Source: Lacticaseibacillus parakribbianus
Lineage (GTDB): Bacteria > Bacillota > Bacilli > Lactobacillales > Lactobacillaceae
NCBI RefSeq assembly: GCF_025490915.1
Contig: NZ_JANQBA010000003.1
Span: forward strand, 32,524-96,523
Direction of reading: 5' to 3'
DNA length: 64,000 bases
Shown here one piece after another: positions 42,093 through 50,552 of the stretch (within the stretch, counting starts at the first letter, position 1; the number at the start of each line of letters is the position of its first letter). The translations under genes and the position numbers were made by a program. The notes under the pieces are model-generated. The model was given only the letters and a program-made list of their open reading frames with translations. It had not been told where the DNA came from and ran no database searches.

Positions 42093-42569
42093 TTATTCTC
42101 CTTCGAGGTTAAGCCCGCTGAGCAGGCTTTGATATGCACCAGCACCCTCAACGTTCGAGCCCTGCTCTACATTCTTGAGAGGCGGTGTGGTGTTGTGGTT
42201 ACCAATAAATGAGGCGAGGCGTTCGGCATCAGCTTGCATACCTGCTTCGTCATCACCAACTAGGCGGTCTGCGAGGTCGTATGGCAGGCCATTCTTGAGC
42301 GCAATCTTGGTGCGCAGACTTGACTTCTCATAGCCGGAAATCTTGGAGTTCAAATCGGCGAGGCTCTTCTCTTGCTCGGCCGCTGACTTCTGCGATTCAG
42401 CTACGGTTGTCTTCAGTGCGCTATTTTCTGTCTCAAGTTCAGTTGCACGCGTCTTGATTTTGTCATAGTCGGCATACTTGGCCTCAATGGTTTCCTTCTG
42501 GCGTGCGAGGCGTGCTTCAATGACCCTGTTCAGGTCCTCTTGTGTGGTGATAGGTGTAAATTCTGACAT
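42093..42569 (-). CDS. Scaffold protein (DUF4355-type)
   Basis: 158 residues, highly charged with a central coiled coil (about residues 20-85, KIKTRATELETENSALKTTVAE) and the IALKNGLPYDLADRLVGDDEAG motif of capsid scaffold/assembly proteins. Confidence 0.85.
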   Translation of the reverse strand: MSEFTPITTQEDLNRVIEARLARQKETIEAKYADYDKIKTRATELETENSALKTTVAESQKSAAEQEKSLADLNSKISGYEKSSLRTKIALKNGLPYDLADRLVGDDEAGMQADAERLASFIGNHNTTPPLKNVEQGSNVEGAGAYQSLLSGLNLEGE

Positions 42570-42638
42570 GTAATCCTTTCTCCCGCTTACCCGGCGGTAT
42601 CGGTGACGTCTAAAAGAGACCCGGACTAATCCGCGCCT

Positions 42639-44036
42639 CTAGTAGTAAACTCGTTGCTTCTTTTTTGGCTTGGTTGTGATGCAAGCCCAGTGCGCTAGTA
42701 GTGCGCTGTCCATAATGCTGATGTCAATATCGTCGAATTGAGACTTATAGCCAAAGCCGCCGTTCGAGCCGATGTTGCGCTTGGCGCAGTTCGTAACCGC
42801 AGCTGTCATTGATGGCTGGTCATTATGTCTCAACTCTCGCTGATAGACCCCCTGCTCCCACAGGCTGTTGGCATTGATTATCTCTTTCACCGTCGGCAGG
42901 ATTGGAGCCTTGAGCCCGAAGTCTTTCAGCTCGGCGGCCAAGTTGTTCTGACCACCCGCACCATCCACAACCACCGCTGCTACGTCTGCACTCTTCAACC
43001 ATGCGATTATCCACTGGTTGCCATCACGAATAGGACGGCAGTCAATCGTTTCTACAAAGACTTTCTTTGAGAGTGTGCGAACAGCGATGCTCATGGAGAC
43101 GTTGGCTCCATCGTTTCCGTACTTGATGCCCACGAATGGCTTGCCCTGAAACACCGGCATAGCGTGAACCTTGAGCTGAGCCCATTCGTTGGCTGAGATA
43201 GCTGACTTTTGGTTGTACTTAATCCAAAGACCTAGGCGCTGGATTTGGAAGTCGATGAGGTCATCACCAATCTCATCCTGGATGGACCGCTCTGTCATGA
43301 TGGTTCCCAGAGATGGGTTACACATGTACCATAGCTCGCGGTCATGCACATCAGATTGGTTCTCGATGCCCCACTCCGCCCAACCAACGTTCTCCATCTT
43401 CCCAGCCAAGGCCGCGTTGCGTAGACCGACGAACACGGTACCGCTCGACAGAGGTGTTGGTGGCGTCCCACAGAGTATCGTCTGCGGGTTCTTGGAGTCG
43501 GACACAACGTACTTCAGCGCCGACTCTTGGTCTGTGGTGTACTCTTGAGCTTCATCAATGACAAGCAAGTCGAAGCCTTCGCCTAAGCCACCTGTGGATG
43601 TTCTTGTCCGGAACTCAACTCGGCCACCGGTCTCTTTGATGTCGATTCGTTCGCGCCCCGAGGCTCTCAGTGAGGTGTACTCGATTTTGGCCTTGTCGAG
43701 AATCTTCATGAGCCGTTCCCATGATGAATGAGACGTGGTGGTACGGTGTGCTGTGTGAAGGACCTGCTGCCCGTGCATGAGGCCCCAGAGTTCACGAATC
43801 ACGATGACTTCGTTCTTCCCGTTTCGTCTAGGGAGTGAGTAGCCGAACTTCGTGTGCGTCCAAAGCCCTTCATCGTTGGTGGCAAAGATGTCCTTGCACA
43901 GGTCTGATTGCCACTCTTGGGCAGTACGGCCGGATTTTTCATAGAGGTCAACAGCCTCGCGATATTGCGTATCAGTATATGGTAGAATCACCGATTGAGT
44001 CGGATGCTGATTGCCAAGTCGTACCTGGTCAGTCAT
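42639..44036 (-). CDS. terL: Terminase large subunit
   Basis: 465 residues. The ATPase has a degenerate Walker A (SLPRRNGKNEVIV) and the Walker B DLLVIDEAQE. A C-terminal RNase H-like nuclease has acidic residues around VDGAGG and DISIMDSALLAHW. It drives DNA packaging. The ATG at 44036 follows GGAGAGG. Its position after the portal and minor head genes, rather than before them, is unusual. No small subunit is recognised next to it. Confidence 0.9.
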   Translation of the reverse strand: MTDQVRLGNQHPTQSVILPYTDTQYREAVDLYEKSGRTAQEWQSDLCKDIFATNDEGLWTHTKFGYSLPRRNGKNEVIVIRELWGLMHGQQVLHTAHRTTTSHSSWERLMKILDKAKIEYTSLRASGRERIDIKETGGRVEFRTRTSTGGLGEGFDLLVIDEAQEYTTDQESALKYVVSDSKNPQTILCGTPPTPLSSGTVFVGLRNAALAGKMENVGWAEWGIENQSDVHDRELWYMCNPSLGTIMTERSIQDEIGDDLIDFQIQRLGLWIKYNQKSAISANEWAQLKVHAMPVFQGKPFVGIKYGNDGANVSMSIAVRTLSKKVFVETIDCRPIRDGNQWIIAWLKSADVAAVVVDGAGGQNNLAAELKDFGLKAPILPTVKEIINANSLWEQGVYQRELRHNDQPSMTAAVTNCAKRNIGSNGGFGYKSQFDDIDISIMDSALLAHWACITTKPKKKQRVYY

Positions 44037-44094
44037 TATAATCCTCTCCAATCCCGCAGTTTAGCGACATGCTTGGGTCAAGTGCTACTTCTAA

Positions 44095-44904
44095 TTATCT
44101 TGATGTAGCTGTTCTGTTCTGTTCTGTCTTGTTTATGCTCAGTGGCTTTTCACCAGTGCCAATGGCAAGGCGGTTAGCCAGCTTCTGTGCTTGTTCCGGG
44201 TCTCGCCACTTCTTTGTCCAGACGTTCTGCCGCTTGCCACTGCCCGGGTTGTAGTCAACGGTACATCTGCATCTCTCATGGCGTCTATATATGTCATCAG
44301 GTAGGTCGAAGTAGTCATAGACACCAGCGAGGTCTGAGCACCACTTGCACGCCTTGCCCACCAGACGCCGCGTGATGATTGGATGCAGCCCAGCCGCGCT
44401 TTGAAACTTGCAGTTGGCATCTATGCTGTCATCAACGATGGACTGAGTGAAGTTGACCACGGGGTCATCCAGAATCCACTTGACCTTGTCGATGTCTGGC
44501 TCGCTTGATACCCGGTTAACAATGCCATCAATCCGGTCTTGATTCAGCATGGCCTTCTGCACTTCAAGCCCAATCCCGGCTTGTTCATTGAGCAGCTTCT
44601 GGACGTCCGCTGTGTAGCCGGAAACCAAGTCGAAGTTCTTGCTGAGCGTCTCATTGAGAATCCGCTGGGCGATGTTGAAATACAGCTTCTGGTCAGGTAG
44701 CGAAGCCCCCTTCAGGTTGCGCTGTAGCACCTTGGCAAGTATCTCGCCTGCTTCAATCGCGAATGTGTTGGCTGTTTGGTAGGTGGCCTTGCCTGACTTC
44801 AGTGCCCTAGCTGCCGCTTGTAACTTCTTGCTTGCTTTGGCCTGTTCGTCAAACTGACTGTTGATTGTCTTCAGCAGGCTCGGCACTATGTCCTCTGCCA
44901 TCAT
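44095..44904 (-). CDS. Phage minor head protein (VG15/Mu gpF-like)
   Basis: 269 residues: a long helical N-terminal half and a C-terminal metal-binding-like motif KACKWCSDLAGVYDYFDLPDD...RRHERCRCTVDYN, the Cys/His signature of phage minor head proteins. Its start overlaps the portal gene by 56 bp. Confidence 0.85.
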   Translation of the reverse strand: MMAEDIVPSLLKTINSQFDEQAKASKKLQAAARALKSGKATYQTANTFAIEAGEILAKVLQRNLKGASLPDQKLYFNIAQRILNETLSKNFDLVSGYTADVQKLLNEQAGIGLEVQKAMLNQDRIDGIVNRVSSEPDIDKVKWILDDPVVNFTQSIVDDSIDANCKFQSAAGLHPIITRRLVGKACKWCSDLAGVYDYFDLPDDIYRRHERCRCTVDYNPGSGKRQNVWTKKWRDPEQAQKLANRLAIGTGEKPLSINKTEQNRTATSR

Positions 44905-46132
44905 CCTCAGCCCCCTTCACACCAGTGAGGTCTCGAATCACGCCGGCATCGAAGAATCCAGGCACGGCCTGGTTAATCTTGATTGCACCATCGCCAACAA
45001 GCCCGAGGGTGCTGGCGTCCGCCTCGAACAGTGGCTCCCACATCGGCACGGTCAGAGCAAACTGTTTGCGATTGTACTGGAAGTCATCTCGCAGACAAGC
45101 CGCGATGTAGGCCACGTTCAGCAGGCCAGAGCCCAATGAGCGTTGTGCCTTGCGACCAGCCAGTCTCAGGTTTTCGTGTGCGGCCTTGATGGCCTCAACG
45201 GAAGATGGGTTGTCCGAGACAAAGCCTAGGTCATCCATTGTCAAGCCGGTCTCACCAGCGAATCCAGCGGCGGCAGTGCGCAACTGTTCCGTGAATGGTG
45301 ACATCGAAGCTGTGCTAAACTGGCCTAGCTTAGGGCTGTTGCCTTCCTCATCTGAGTTGAACTGAAGCATGGATGAGATGGTAGCTTTCCATGCGTCTAG
45401 TGGCTCAGCATCATTGCTCAGACCAACGACGTACTTCTGCGGGAATGAATAGAACTCAGCCGTGATATCAGAGCGCTCAAGCGTTCGTTTAGCATAGCTT
45501 TGGTAGTACATGCCAGCCCGTGTGATTCTGGACCGGCCGAATGGACGCACCGCGTCAGGTCGGTGGATAACCGGAACTAGCAGCGGATGCCCTACCGGAT
45601 TCGGCAAGCTGAAGTCTGCACGGCCATCTGTGTAGTGGTAGTCGGTACGGTCAGGCAGGAAGTAAGCCTCAAGTGTGGCATGGTCGTACTTGTCGCGCTC
45701 TAGGACCGCGTAGCCTTCGGTCAGAAGCCCGGTGATTGGGTCGATGACCCCAGTTGCGTTGCTGGCCTCGATGACTTGGAGCTTGACATCGCCATCTGAA
45801 CCCTTGCTGATGTAGATGAAGCTGCATGAGGCAATCAAGGCCGACAGAATCGCGCTGTCAAAGAACACGTCCGGGTTATTGGCCTGAAAAATCTCATTGA
45901 CGTCGAAGTTGTCGTTGTCGAACTCGCGAAACACCAGCCGGTCTGCCAGACTGTCAACGCCCTTGGCGCACCAGCCAAGCACCGAACGGTACTGGTAGCG
46001 GGCCGCAGCCGGAATCGTGATGCCAGGTTGTTGGTCAACGTGCTTCATGGCGTATTGTTTGTAGCGCAGGTTCACTCGCGACTGATGAACCGCCAATTTA
46101 TTCCTTAGATAGGGTAATCCCACTATTTCCAT
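44849..46132 (-). CDS. Portal protein
   Basis: 427 residues with RYQYRSVLGWCAKGVDSLADRLVF at the start, a PVGHPLLVPVIHRPD core and the C-terminal GLTMDDLGFVSDNPSSVEAIKAAHENL helix region. This is typical of SPP1-gp6-like or related portals that form the dodecameric DNA channel. No promoter is obvious within the 160 bp upstream. Confidence 0.88.
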   Translation of the reverse strand: MEIVGLPYLRNKLAVHQSRVNLRYKQYAMKHVDQQPGITIPAAARYQYRSVLGWCAKGVDSLADRLVFREFDNDNFDVNEIFQANNPDVFFDSAILSALIASCSFIYISKGSDGDVKLQVIEASNATGVIDPITGLLTEGYAVLERDKYDHATLEAYFLPDRTDYHYTDGRADFSLPNPVGHPLLVPVIHRPDAVRPFGRSRITRAGMYYQSYAKRTLERSDITAEFYSFPQKYVVGLSNDAEPLDAWKATISSMLQFNSDEEGNSPKLGQFSTASMSPFTEQLRTAAAGFAGETGLTMDDLGFVSDNPSSVEAIKAAHENLRLAGRKAQRSLGSGLLNVAYIAACLRDDFQYNRKQFALTVPMWEPLFEADASTLGLVGDGAIKINQAVPGFFDAGVIRDLTGVKGAEDDGRGHSAEPAEDNQQSV

Positions 46133-46291
46133 ATTTAGCCTCCAATTATTTCATGAGAATATTTGTACAGTGACGGCGTGAACTCCGGAGACAGGCCCGG
46201 GGAGGGGCATAGGCCCCCCTCTCGTCCGTTGTAATCGGTTACAGTGTAGGGTATGCCAAACGTCTCAGAACGCCTCACAGGGCCTCTCACA

Positions 46292-46627
46292 TCATCCTCT
46301 GTACATTGCCCAATTCATCATCTGTGGCAGGTTGCGGTTGCCTAGCACCTTTGGCTCCTCTTGTGGCTGCTTGAACAGCTTGTCTGACTTCTGTCTGTTG
46401 CAAGTCCAGTGCGCCAGCTGTAGGTTGCTGATGTCTGATGGGTGCCCGCCTTTGTTGATGGGAATGATGTGGTCGATGACTGGTGACATTGGGTCAGGCG
46501 CCTTCAGATGCTTGTCTACGGGACGGCCACAGATGCCACAGGTGTTCTGCGTTGCCAGGATTATCTTCTTGTTCTTGTCGAACGCCACCCGGTGGGCTCC
46601 CTGTCTATCTGCCCTCAATTCTGCCAT
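46292..46627 (-). CDS. HNH endonuclease
   Basis: 111 residues. The zinc-finger HNH motif is complete: CGICGRPV, then VIDHIIPINKGGHPSDISNLQLAHWTCN. Such enzymes next to packaging genes assist cos cleavage in many phages. It is the first gene of the structural transcription unit. Confidence 0.9.
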   Translation of the reverse strand: MAELRADRQGAHRVAFDKNKKIILATQNTCGICGRPVDKHLKAPDPMSPVIDHIIPINKGGHPSDISNLQLAHWTCNRQKSDKLFKQPQEEPKVLGNRNLPQMMNWAMYRG

Positions 46628-46712
46628 GCGGTCACCACCTTGCTATATACTGTTATCAATTATTCCTTATACTATATATACGTAAGGGTGTTCCTATTTT
46701 TTATCCTATGCA

Positions 46713-46743
46713 AACAAAAAGCACCGACTTGTTGGCCGATGCT
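46713..46743 (-). terminator. Terminator of the early/replication unit
   Basis: AGCATCGGC pairs with GTCGGTGCT (two G-U pairs) and is followed by TTTTTG on the minus strand, 9 bp after the ssb stop. It separates early from late genes. Confidence 0.85.
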
Positions 46744-46751
46744 AGTGTTAT

Positions 46752-47243
46752 CTATGCGTGGATGTTGTTCTTTGCCTGCTTCTTCGAGAACTTCTGCATC
46801 TTGGCAATCATCTCTTCCAGCTCTGGGCTTAGCTCAGTGTCCGTTGTGTCTTGCATGGCCTCAGTCTGCTCAGGGACATAGGTTGGCGTCTTGATGTAGG
46901 CGGAGAAGTCAGGCTTGGAGTTGGTGAACTTAGCTCTGGGCTTTGGCTTTGGGTCAAGGAATGTAATCTTCTCGGCGACTACCTGCCAACCCAATCTGTT
47001 GGACCCACCAGCGTCGGTGTAGTGGCTGGTCTTGATAGAGCCGCTCAGGCCAATGTGTGAGCCCTTGTGTAGATGCTTCATGATGTTAGTAGCCAAGCCA
47101 CCCCAGCCAATGCAATTGATAAAGTCTGCGGTCTCCCCGTCCTTTGATTCATATGTGCGGCGAACGGCCAGCAGGAAGGTTGCGGCATCACCGGATTGCT
47201 TTGGTTCAGTTGCGATATAGCCAATCAAGTTTGTGTTATTCAT
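46752..47243 (-). CDS. ssb: Single-stranded DNA-binding protein
   Basis: 163 residues: an OB fold (LIGYIATEPKQ, FLLAVRRTYESKDGETADFINCIGWGGLATN, KGSHIGLSGSIKT) and an acidic low-complexity tail. The tail ends KNNIHA instead of the usual DDDIPF-type tip, so interaction with host SSB partners may be reduced. Confidence 0.88.
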   Translation of the reverse strand: MNNTNLIGYIATEPKQSGDAATFLLAVRRTYESKDGETADFINCIGWGGLATNIMKHLHKGSHIGLSGSIKTSHYTDAGGSNRLGWQVVAEKITFLDPKPKPRAKFTNSKPDFSAYIKTPTYVPEQTEAMQDTTDTELSPELEEMIAKMQKFSKKQAKNNIHA

Positions 47244-47261
47244 ATTGTATGTGGTCCTTTC

Positions 47262-47885
47262 TTAGTTAGCCTTTGCGTATACCGTCTTGGATACAGACAG
47301 GTCCAGCCCCAGCTTGTCCTTTACACTCATCAAGTCCACAACGCCATCCAGAATAGGTTGACGCGCGGCCAGCATTGCTGGTGACATGTCACCTTTCTTC
47401 ACCATCTTGTCAAAACCAAAGTCATTAGATACGCGCTTGTCTGCAATGGTGTTAGCCTTGATGTAGTCCACCTTGGAGACCTCTTTCAGCCCCCGCTTCA
47501 GGTTGCTCATGGAGTTCTTTTGGTGCTTAGTATCCAGCATCTTCATGGCCTCAAAAGCCTTCAGGTCTTCTGACTCGCGGAGTTCCTTGATGACCCCGAA
47601 CACCCACCGCTTGAACTGCTTAGCTTCTGGCAGTTGGCTGGAAAAAATTAGGCTGTAAATGCCGAACTCAGTAATGACTGTCCGGGTAGGGTTACCAGAA
47701 GTTCCGTCACGAAACGTTACGGTATTCTTGTCTTCCTTGTCCACGTGGTCACCCAACGCTTTACGACTGTTTGTGTATCCTAAAGCCTTAGCCACATCGT
47801 TACCTACTGCCATCCATTCACCGCCAATCTCAATCCAGCGGATGTCTGAGCCGTTCCATTGTTCTACCTTAATCATGTTATCCAT
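47262..47885 (-). CDS. Bro-N family phage antirepressor
   Basis: 207 residues. The Bro-N domain is clear: IEIGGEWMAVGNDVAKALGYTNSRKALGDHV and VITEFGIYSLIFSSQLPEAKQFKRWVF. The C-terminal ~90 residues are Lys-rich and differ from the common KilA/ANT domains. Probably controls the lysis-lysogeny switch. Confidence 0.88.
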   Translation of the reverse strand: MDNMIKVEQWNGSDIRWIEIGGEWMAVGNDVAKALGYTNSRKALGDHVDKEDKNTVTFRDGTSGNPTRTVITEFGIYSLIFSSQLPEAKQFKRWVFGVIKELRESEDLKAFEAMKMLDTKHQKNSMSNLKRGLKEVSKVDYIKANTIADKRVSNDFGFDKMVKKGDMSPAMLAARQPILDGVVDLMSVKDKLGLDLSVSKTVYAKAN

Positions 47886-47895
47886 ATGTATTCTC

Positions 47896-48699
47896 CTATT
47901 GTTTGTTCAGTTTGCTATTGATGTATGCAATGCGTTTATATACATTATTTACCATACGATATTTGTCTGTGTTGCCCGCATTGGCAAAGCTCTCAATCAC
48001 TTGCTTCTGGTATCTGATTGCTGGGTCGTCCACTAGCTCGGCGGCCAATATCTGGTGAGCGTCAATCCAGGCTTGGATGTCCTGGTCACTGCAATCTTCT
48101 GACTCGACGATGGATACCAGTTTTAGCAATTCAGCTTGTTCAGCTCTCATAGGACGCGTCTCATATTCTGCTCGGACCCGGCGGATGGTGTCCTGGTGTG
48201 CCTTAAGCCGGGCGGTGACATCGCTCATCTTTTTGCTGAATTGGCGCGGGCTCATGTTGTACTGAGCCATCGTCTCCGCCTTGCCGCTGGTGAGCACTGA
48301 TTCTATAAACTGGAGAGTAGCCGTGTTGGTAAAGACTGCCTTAACAATCTCGCTCGCTTCAGCTAGAACACCTGGGGACTCAATCTGCTGGACACCCTCT
48401 GCCATGCCGCTATCCGCTATCTTCTCGGCAATCCCCAGCTGCTTAGCGTCCTGGGCCCAGTGGCGGCGAGCTGCATCCTGTCTGGCGTGATGGATTAGGA
48501 CCGGCAGTGTGTAGGCGTCGCTGGTAATGGCCTCTAGTATCTCTTGGTCTGTCCAGTTGGCTAGGCGATGAATCAGAAGCTCTTCGGCCAGGTATTGGTC
48601 TGTGTCTTGACGTCTGATGTTCAGTTGGCCCATGAGTTTACTGCTGGCCTTGTTGAATGCTGGTGTGGCCATGATTGCCTTAACTGTTGATTCATTCAT
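47896..48699 (-). CDS. Unknown phage protein with sigma-like helical pattern
   Basis: 267 residues, all-helical. Two parts recall sigma-70 regions. One is NWTDQEILEAITSDAYTLPVLIHHARQDAARRHWAQD (region 2-like). The other, further on, is TMAQYNMSPRQFSKKMSDVTARL (helix-turn-helix like region 4). This could be a late-gene regulator, but the match is weak and I would not assert it. Coupled to the membrane gene upstream by a 4-bp overlap. Confidence 0.45.
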   Translation of the reverse strand: MNESTVKAIMATPAFNKASSKLMGQLNIRRQDTDQYLAEELLIHRLANWTDQEILEAITSDAYTLPVLIHHARQDAARRHWAQDAKQLGIAEKIADSGMAEGVQQIESPGVLAEASEIVKAVFTNTATLQFIESVLTSGKAETMAQYNMSPRQFSKKMSDVTARLKAHQDTIRRVRAEYETRPMRAEQAELLKLVSIVESEDCSDQDIQAWIDAHQILAAELVDDPAIRYQKQVIESFANAGNTDKYRMVNNVYKRIAYINSKLNKQ

Positions 48700-48929
48700 T
48701 CATGGTAGCCCCCTAACAGAGCAATGACAGCCGCGATGGTGAACACTATGCACGTGGCAAAGGCGAGGATTAAGTAGTACATGCCGATTGCGCGCCAGCT
48801 GATGGCGATGATGCCCGAAGCCCGTAGCAGGATGAGCACCCACCCGAACGCGTAGGTCATGTGGAACGTGCTAAAGCCCCAGATGGATTGATTTTCATTG
48901 TTTTTCATTGGTTTTTCTCCCATTTTCAT
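48696..48929 (-). CDS. Small two-helix membrane protein
   Basis: 77 residues, two predicted membrane helices (MTYAFGWVLILLRASGIIAI and YYLILAFATCIVFTIAAVIALLGG). A start at the second Met (MKNNENQS) is possible. Function unknown; superinfection exclusion proteins can look like this. Confidence 0.55.
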   Translation of the reverse strand: MKMGEKPMKNNENQSIWGFSTFHMTYAFGWVLILLRASGIIAISWRAIGMYYLILAFATCIVFTIAAVIALLGGYHE

Positions 48930-48938
48930 TGACTGCTT

Positions 48939-49598
48939 TCATTTTTCGACATTCAAAAGCTCTGATGTGTTGCTATCGGCATAGCTGAAGGTCAATCCTC
49001 GTGCGGATTCAGCCGGATAATTGCCGTTGCAGATACCCGCGATAGTCTGAGACGACAGTCCGGTCTCGTGATGTGCTTGGTTGATGCTCGGATATGTACC
49101 CACCAGGCGGCCCTCTGTGTCTCGACAGGTCACCTCGTGGCCCTTGAATGAGCCGCGGCGTCCTTTCAAGTTGCTTGCATGTGAGAGCCAACGCAGGTTG
49201 GACAGGTCATTGTTCCGGCGGTTGCCGTCGAGATGGTCTGTATCTGACAGGTGGTCCGGATTGTCGAGCCACGCGAGGGCGACTAACCGATGTACAGGTA
49301 CCATCGTCTGGCGACCGTCATCCTTGGTCCCAGTGAGAACCTCGTAGCCACCGTTGTTGACTGAGGTGGTAAGCACTGCACCATTAAGACCCATGACCTG
49401 ACCCTCGGCGTTGGTGAAGTAGCTCGACCACGGTGCAGGGCAGCGCTTCCAACCGGCGGTAGAGCTAGGCTTGAATGCACCGGCCGTGTCCCGCACAAAG
49501 GCCATATCATCTAAATCGTAGAAGCGTTCAGCCCCGGTCTGCATTATCTCCCGCTTGTTTCTCTTATCCAATTTGTGTGCTGTTTGTGTGTCAATCAT
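48939..49598 (-). CDS. HNH homing-type endonuclease with NUMOD-like C-terminus
   Basis: 219 residues. The HNH core is VHRLVALAWLDNPDHLSDTDHLDGNRRNNDLSNLRW, with all three landmark residues (His, Asn, Asn/His). It is followed by a NUMOD1-like DNA-binding segment (VGTYPSINQAHHETGLSSQTIAGICNG). Probably a free-standing homing endonuclease. It shares its layout with the protein at 49914. Confidence 0.85.
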   Translation of the reverse strand: MIDTQTAHKLDKRNKREIMQTGAERFYDLDDMAFVRDTAGAFKPSSTAGWKRCPAPWSSYFTNAEGQVMGLNGAVLTTSVNNGGYEVLTGTKDDGRQTMVPVHRLVALAWLDNPDHLSDTDHLDGNRRNNDLSNLRWLSHASNLKGRRGSFKGHEVTCRDTEGRLVGTYPSINQAHHETGLSSQTIAGICNGNYPAESARGLTFSYADSNTSELLNVEK

Positions 49599-49710
49599 AT
49601 GTATTTCTCCTTTTAATTTGCTGTACCGAGATAATATAGTTAACAGAACCTGATTTTAGCCCATTTTCGGCCTAAATATGTATTTGTAACACAATTGTAA
49701 TATTTGGGGC

Positions 49711-49917
49711 TTACCTCAAGTAGATGCCTGCTAAATGCGCCCGGCTGATTCCCTGAGAAAACCGGTAATCGTAGTCTACTAGCGGCTTTGCACGTCCAGC
49801 GGCTATGTCCTGCACAAGCTTTGTGGTGTGTCCCGTGGCTCTCCCTGCCGCTTCAGCTGTCGGATAGTCCAACATGTCGCCTGTCTTCTTGTTAATTGCC
49901 GTGATGCCTTTTTTCAT
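49711..49917 (-). CDS. Small NUMOD-like DNA-binding protein
   Basis: 68 residues; ITAINKKTGDMLDYPTAEAAGRATGHTTKLVQDIAAGRAKP is a NUMOD1-type helix-turn-helix module without any nuclease part. Its start overlaps the stop of the gene at 49914 by 4 bp. It may be a detached DNA-binding domain from a homing endonuclease. Confidence 0.65.
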   Translation of the reverse strand: MKKGITAINKKTGDMLDYPTAEAAGRATGHTTKLVQDIAAGRAKPLVDYDYRFSQGISRAHLAGIYLR

Positions 49918-50537
49918 TTAATTAACCCTTTCGCTTTGCTAATAGACTGCGTATAGATAAATTTGTAGCCGTTGACTGGTTTGTGTGATGTCAAAGCCCC
50001 TGACACAGCCGTGGTGCTCGCTTTGCAGGCTTTTGCGGCCGCGGAGATGGAGGCAAAGTCTCTCATGATGTCGCCTGTCTTCACATCAATTACTGAGACC
50101 TGCACGGGCTTGTGGTTGCCATCGCGTGTGTTTGCCACCCAATACAAGTTTTCGGCTCTGTCATCTGTAAGCAATCCCTTATGTTTTACGTCGCTGAGGT
50201 TGTTGGGGTTGTCTAGCCATGCGGTCGCTACAAGTCTTCCAATCGTTGTGGTTGTTAACCGCCCATTGAGTCGAAATGTAACTGTGTGGTAGCCTGCGTT
50301 GTTTATATTTGCGCTTGAAATGATGTGGCCTTGCGGGGTCATTACCTCGCCGTATGAGCTGGCCCAAAGCCCTATGTATTTACCAGATTCAATCTTTTTG
50401 AAGCAGGTTGGCAGTTCGCCAGTGTCTTTGTCTACTGCCTGAAACTTGTCTGCTGAAACCTTAGCCCCTAGCCGCCACATCGTTGTGACTCCCTGCTTGA
50501 TTAGCTGGCGGGCTTCTGTATCACCCTGTGTTGTCAT
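49914..50537 (-). CDS. HNH-family protein with degenerate active site
   Basis: 207 residues with the same plan as the protein at 48939: RLVATAWLDNPNNLSDVKHKG corresponds to its HNH core. However, the first His is replaced (TIGRLVA instead of PVHRLVA) and the DGNRRNN segment became LLTDDRAEN. It ends in a NUMOD1-like segment (RDFASISAAAKACKAST). Probably inactive as a nuclease and perhaps reused as a DNA-binding protein. Confidence 0.7.
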   Translation of the reverse strand: MTTQGDTEARQLIKQGVTTMWRLGAKVSADKFQAVDKDTGELPTCFKKIESGKYIGLWASSYGEVMTPQGHIISSANINNAGYHTVTFRLNGRLTTTTIGRLVATAWLDNPNNLSDVKHKGLLTDDRAENLYWVANTRDGNHKPVQVSVIDVKTGDIMRDFASISAAAKACKASTTAVSGALTSHKPVNGYKFIYTQSISKAKGLIK

Positions 50538-50552
50538 TCTGTACTATCCTTT

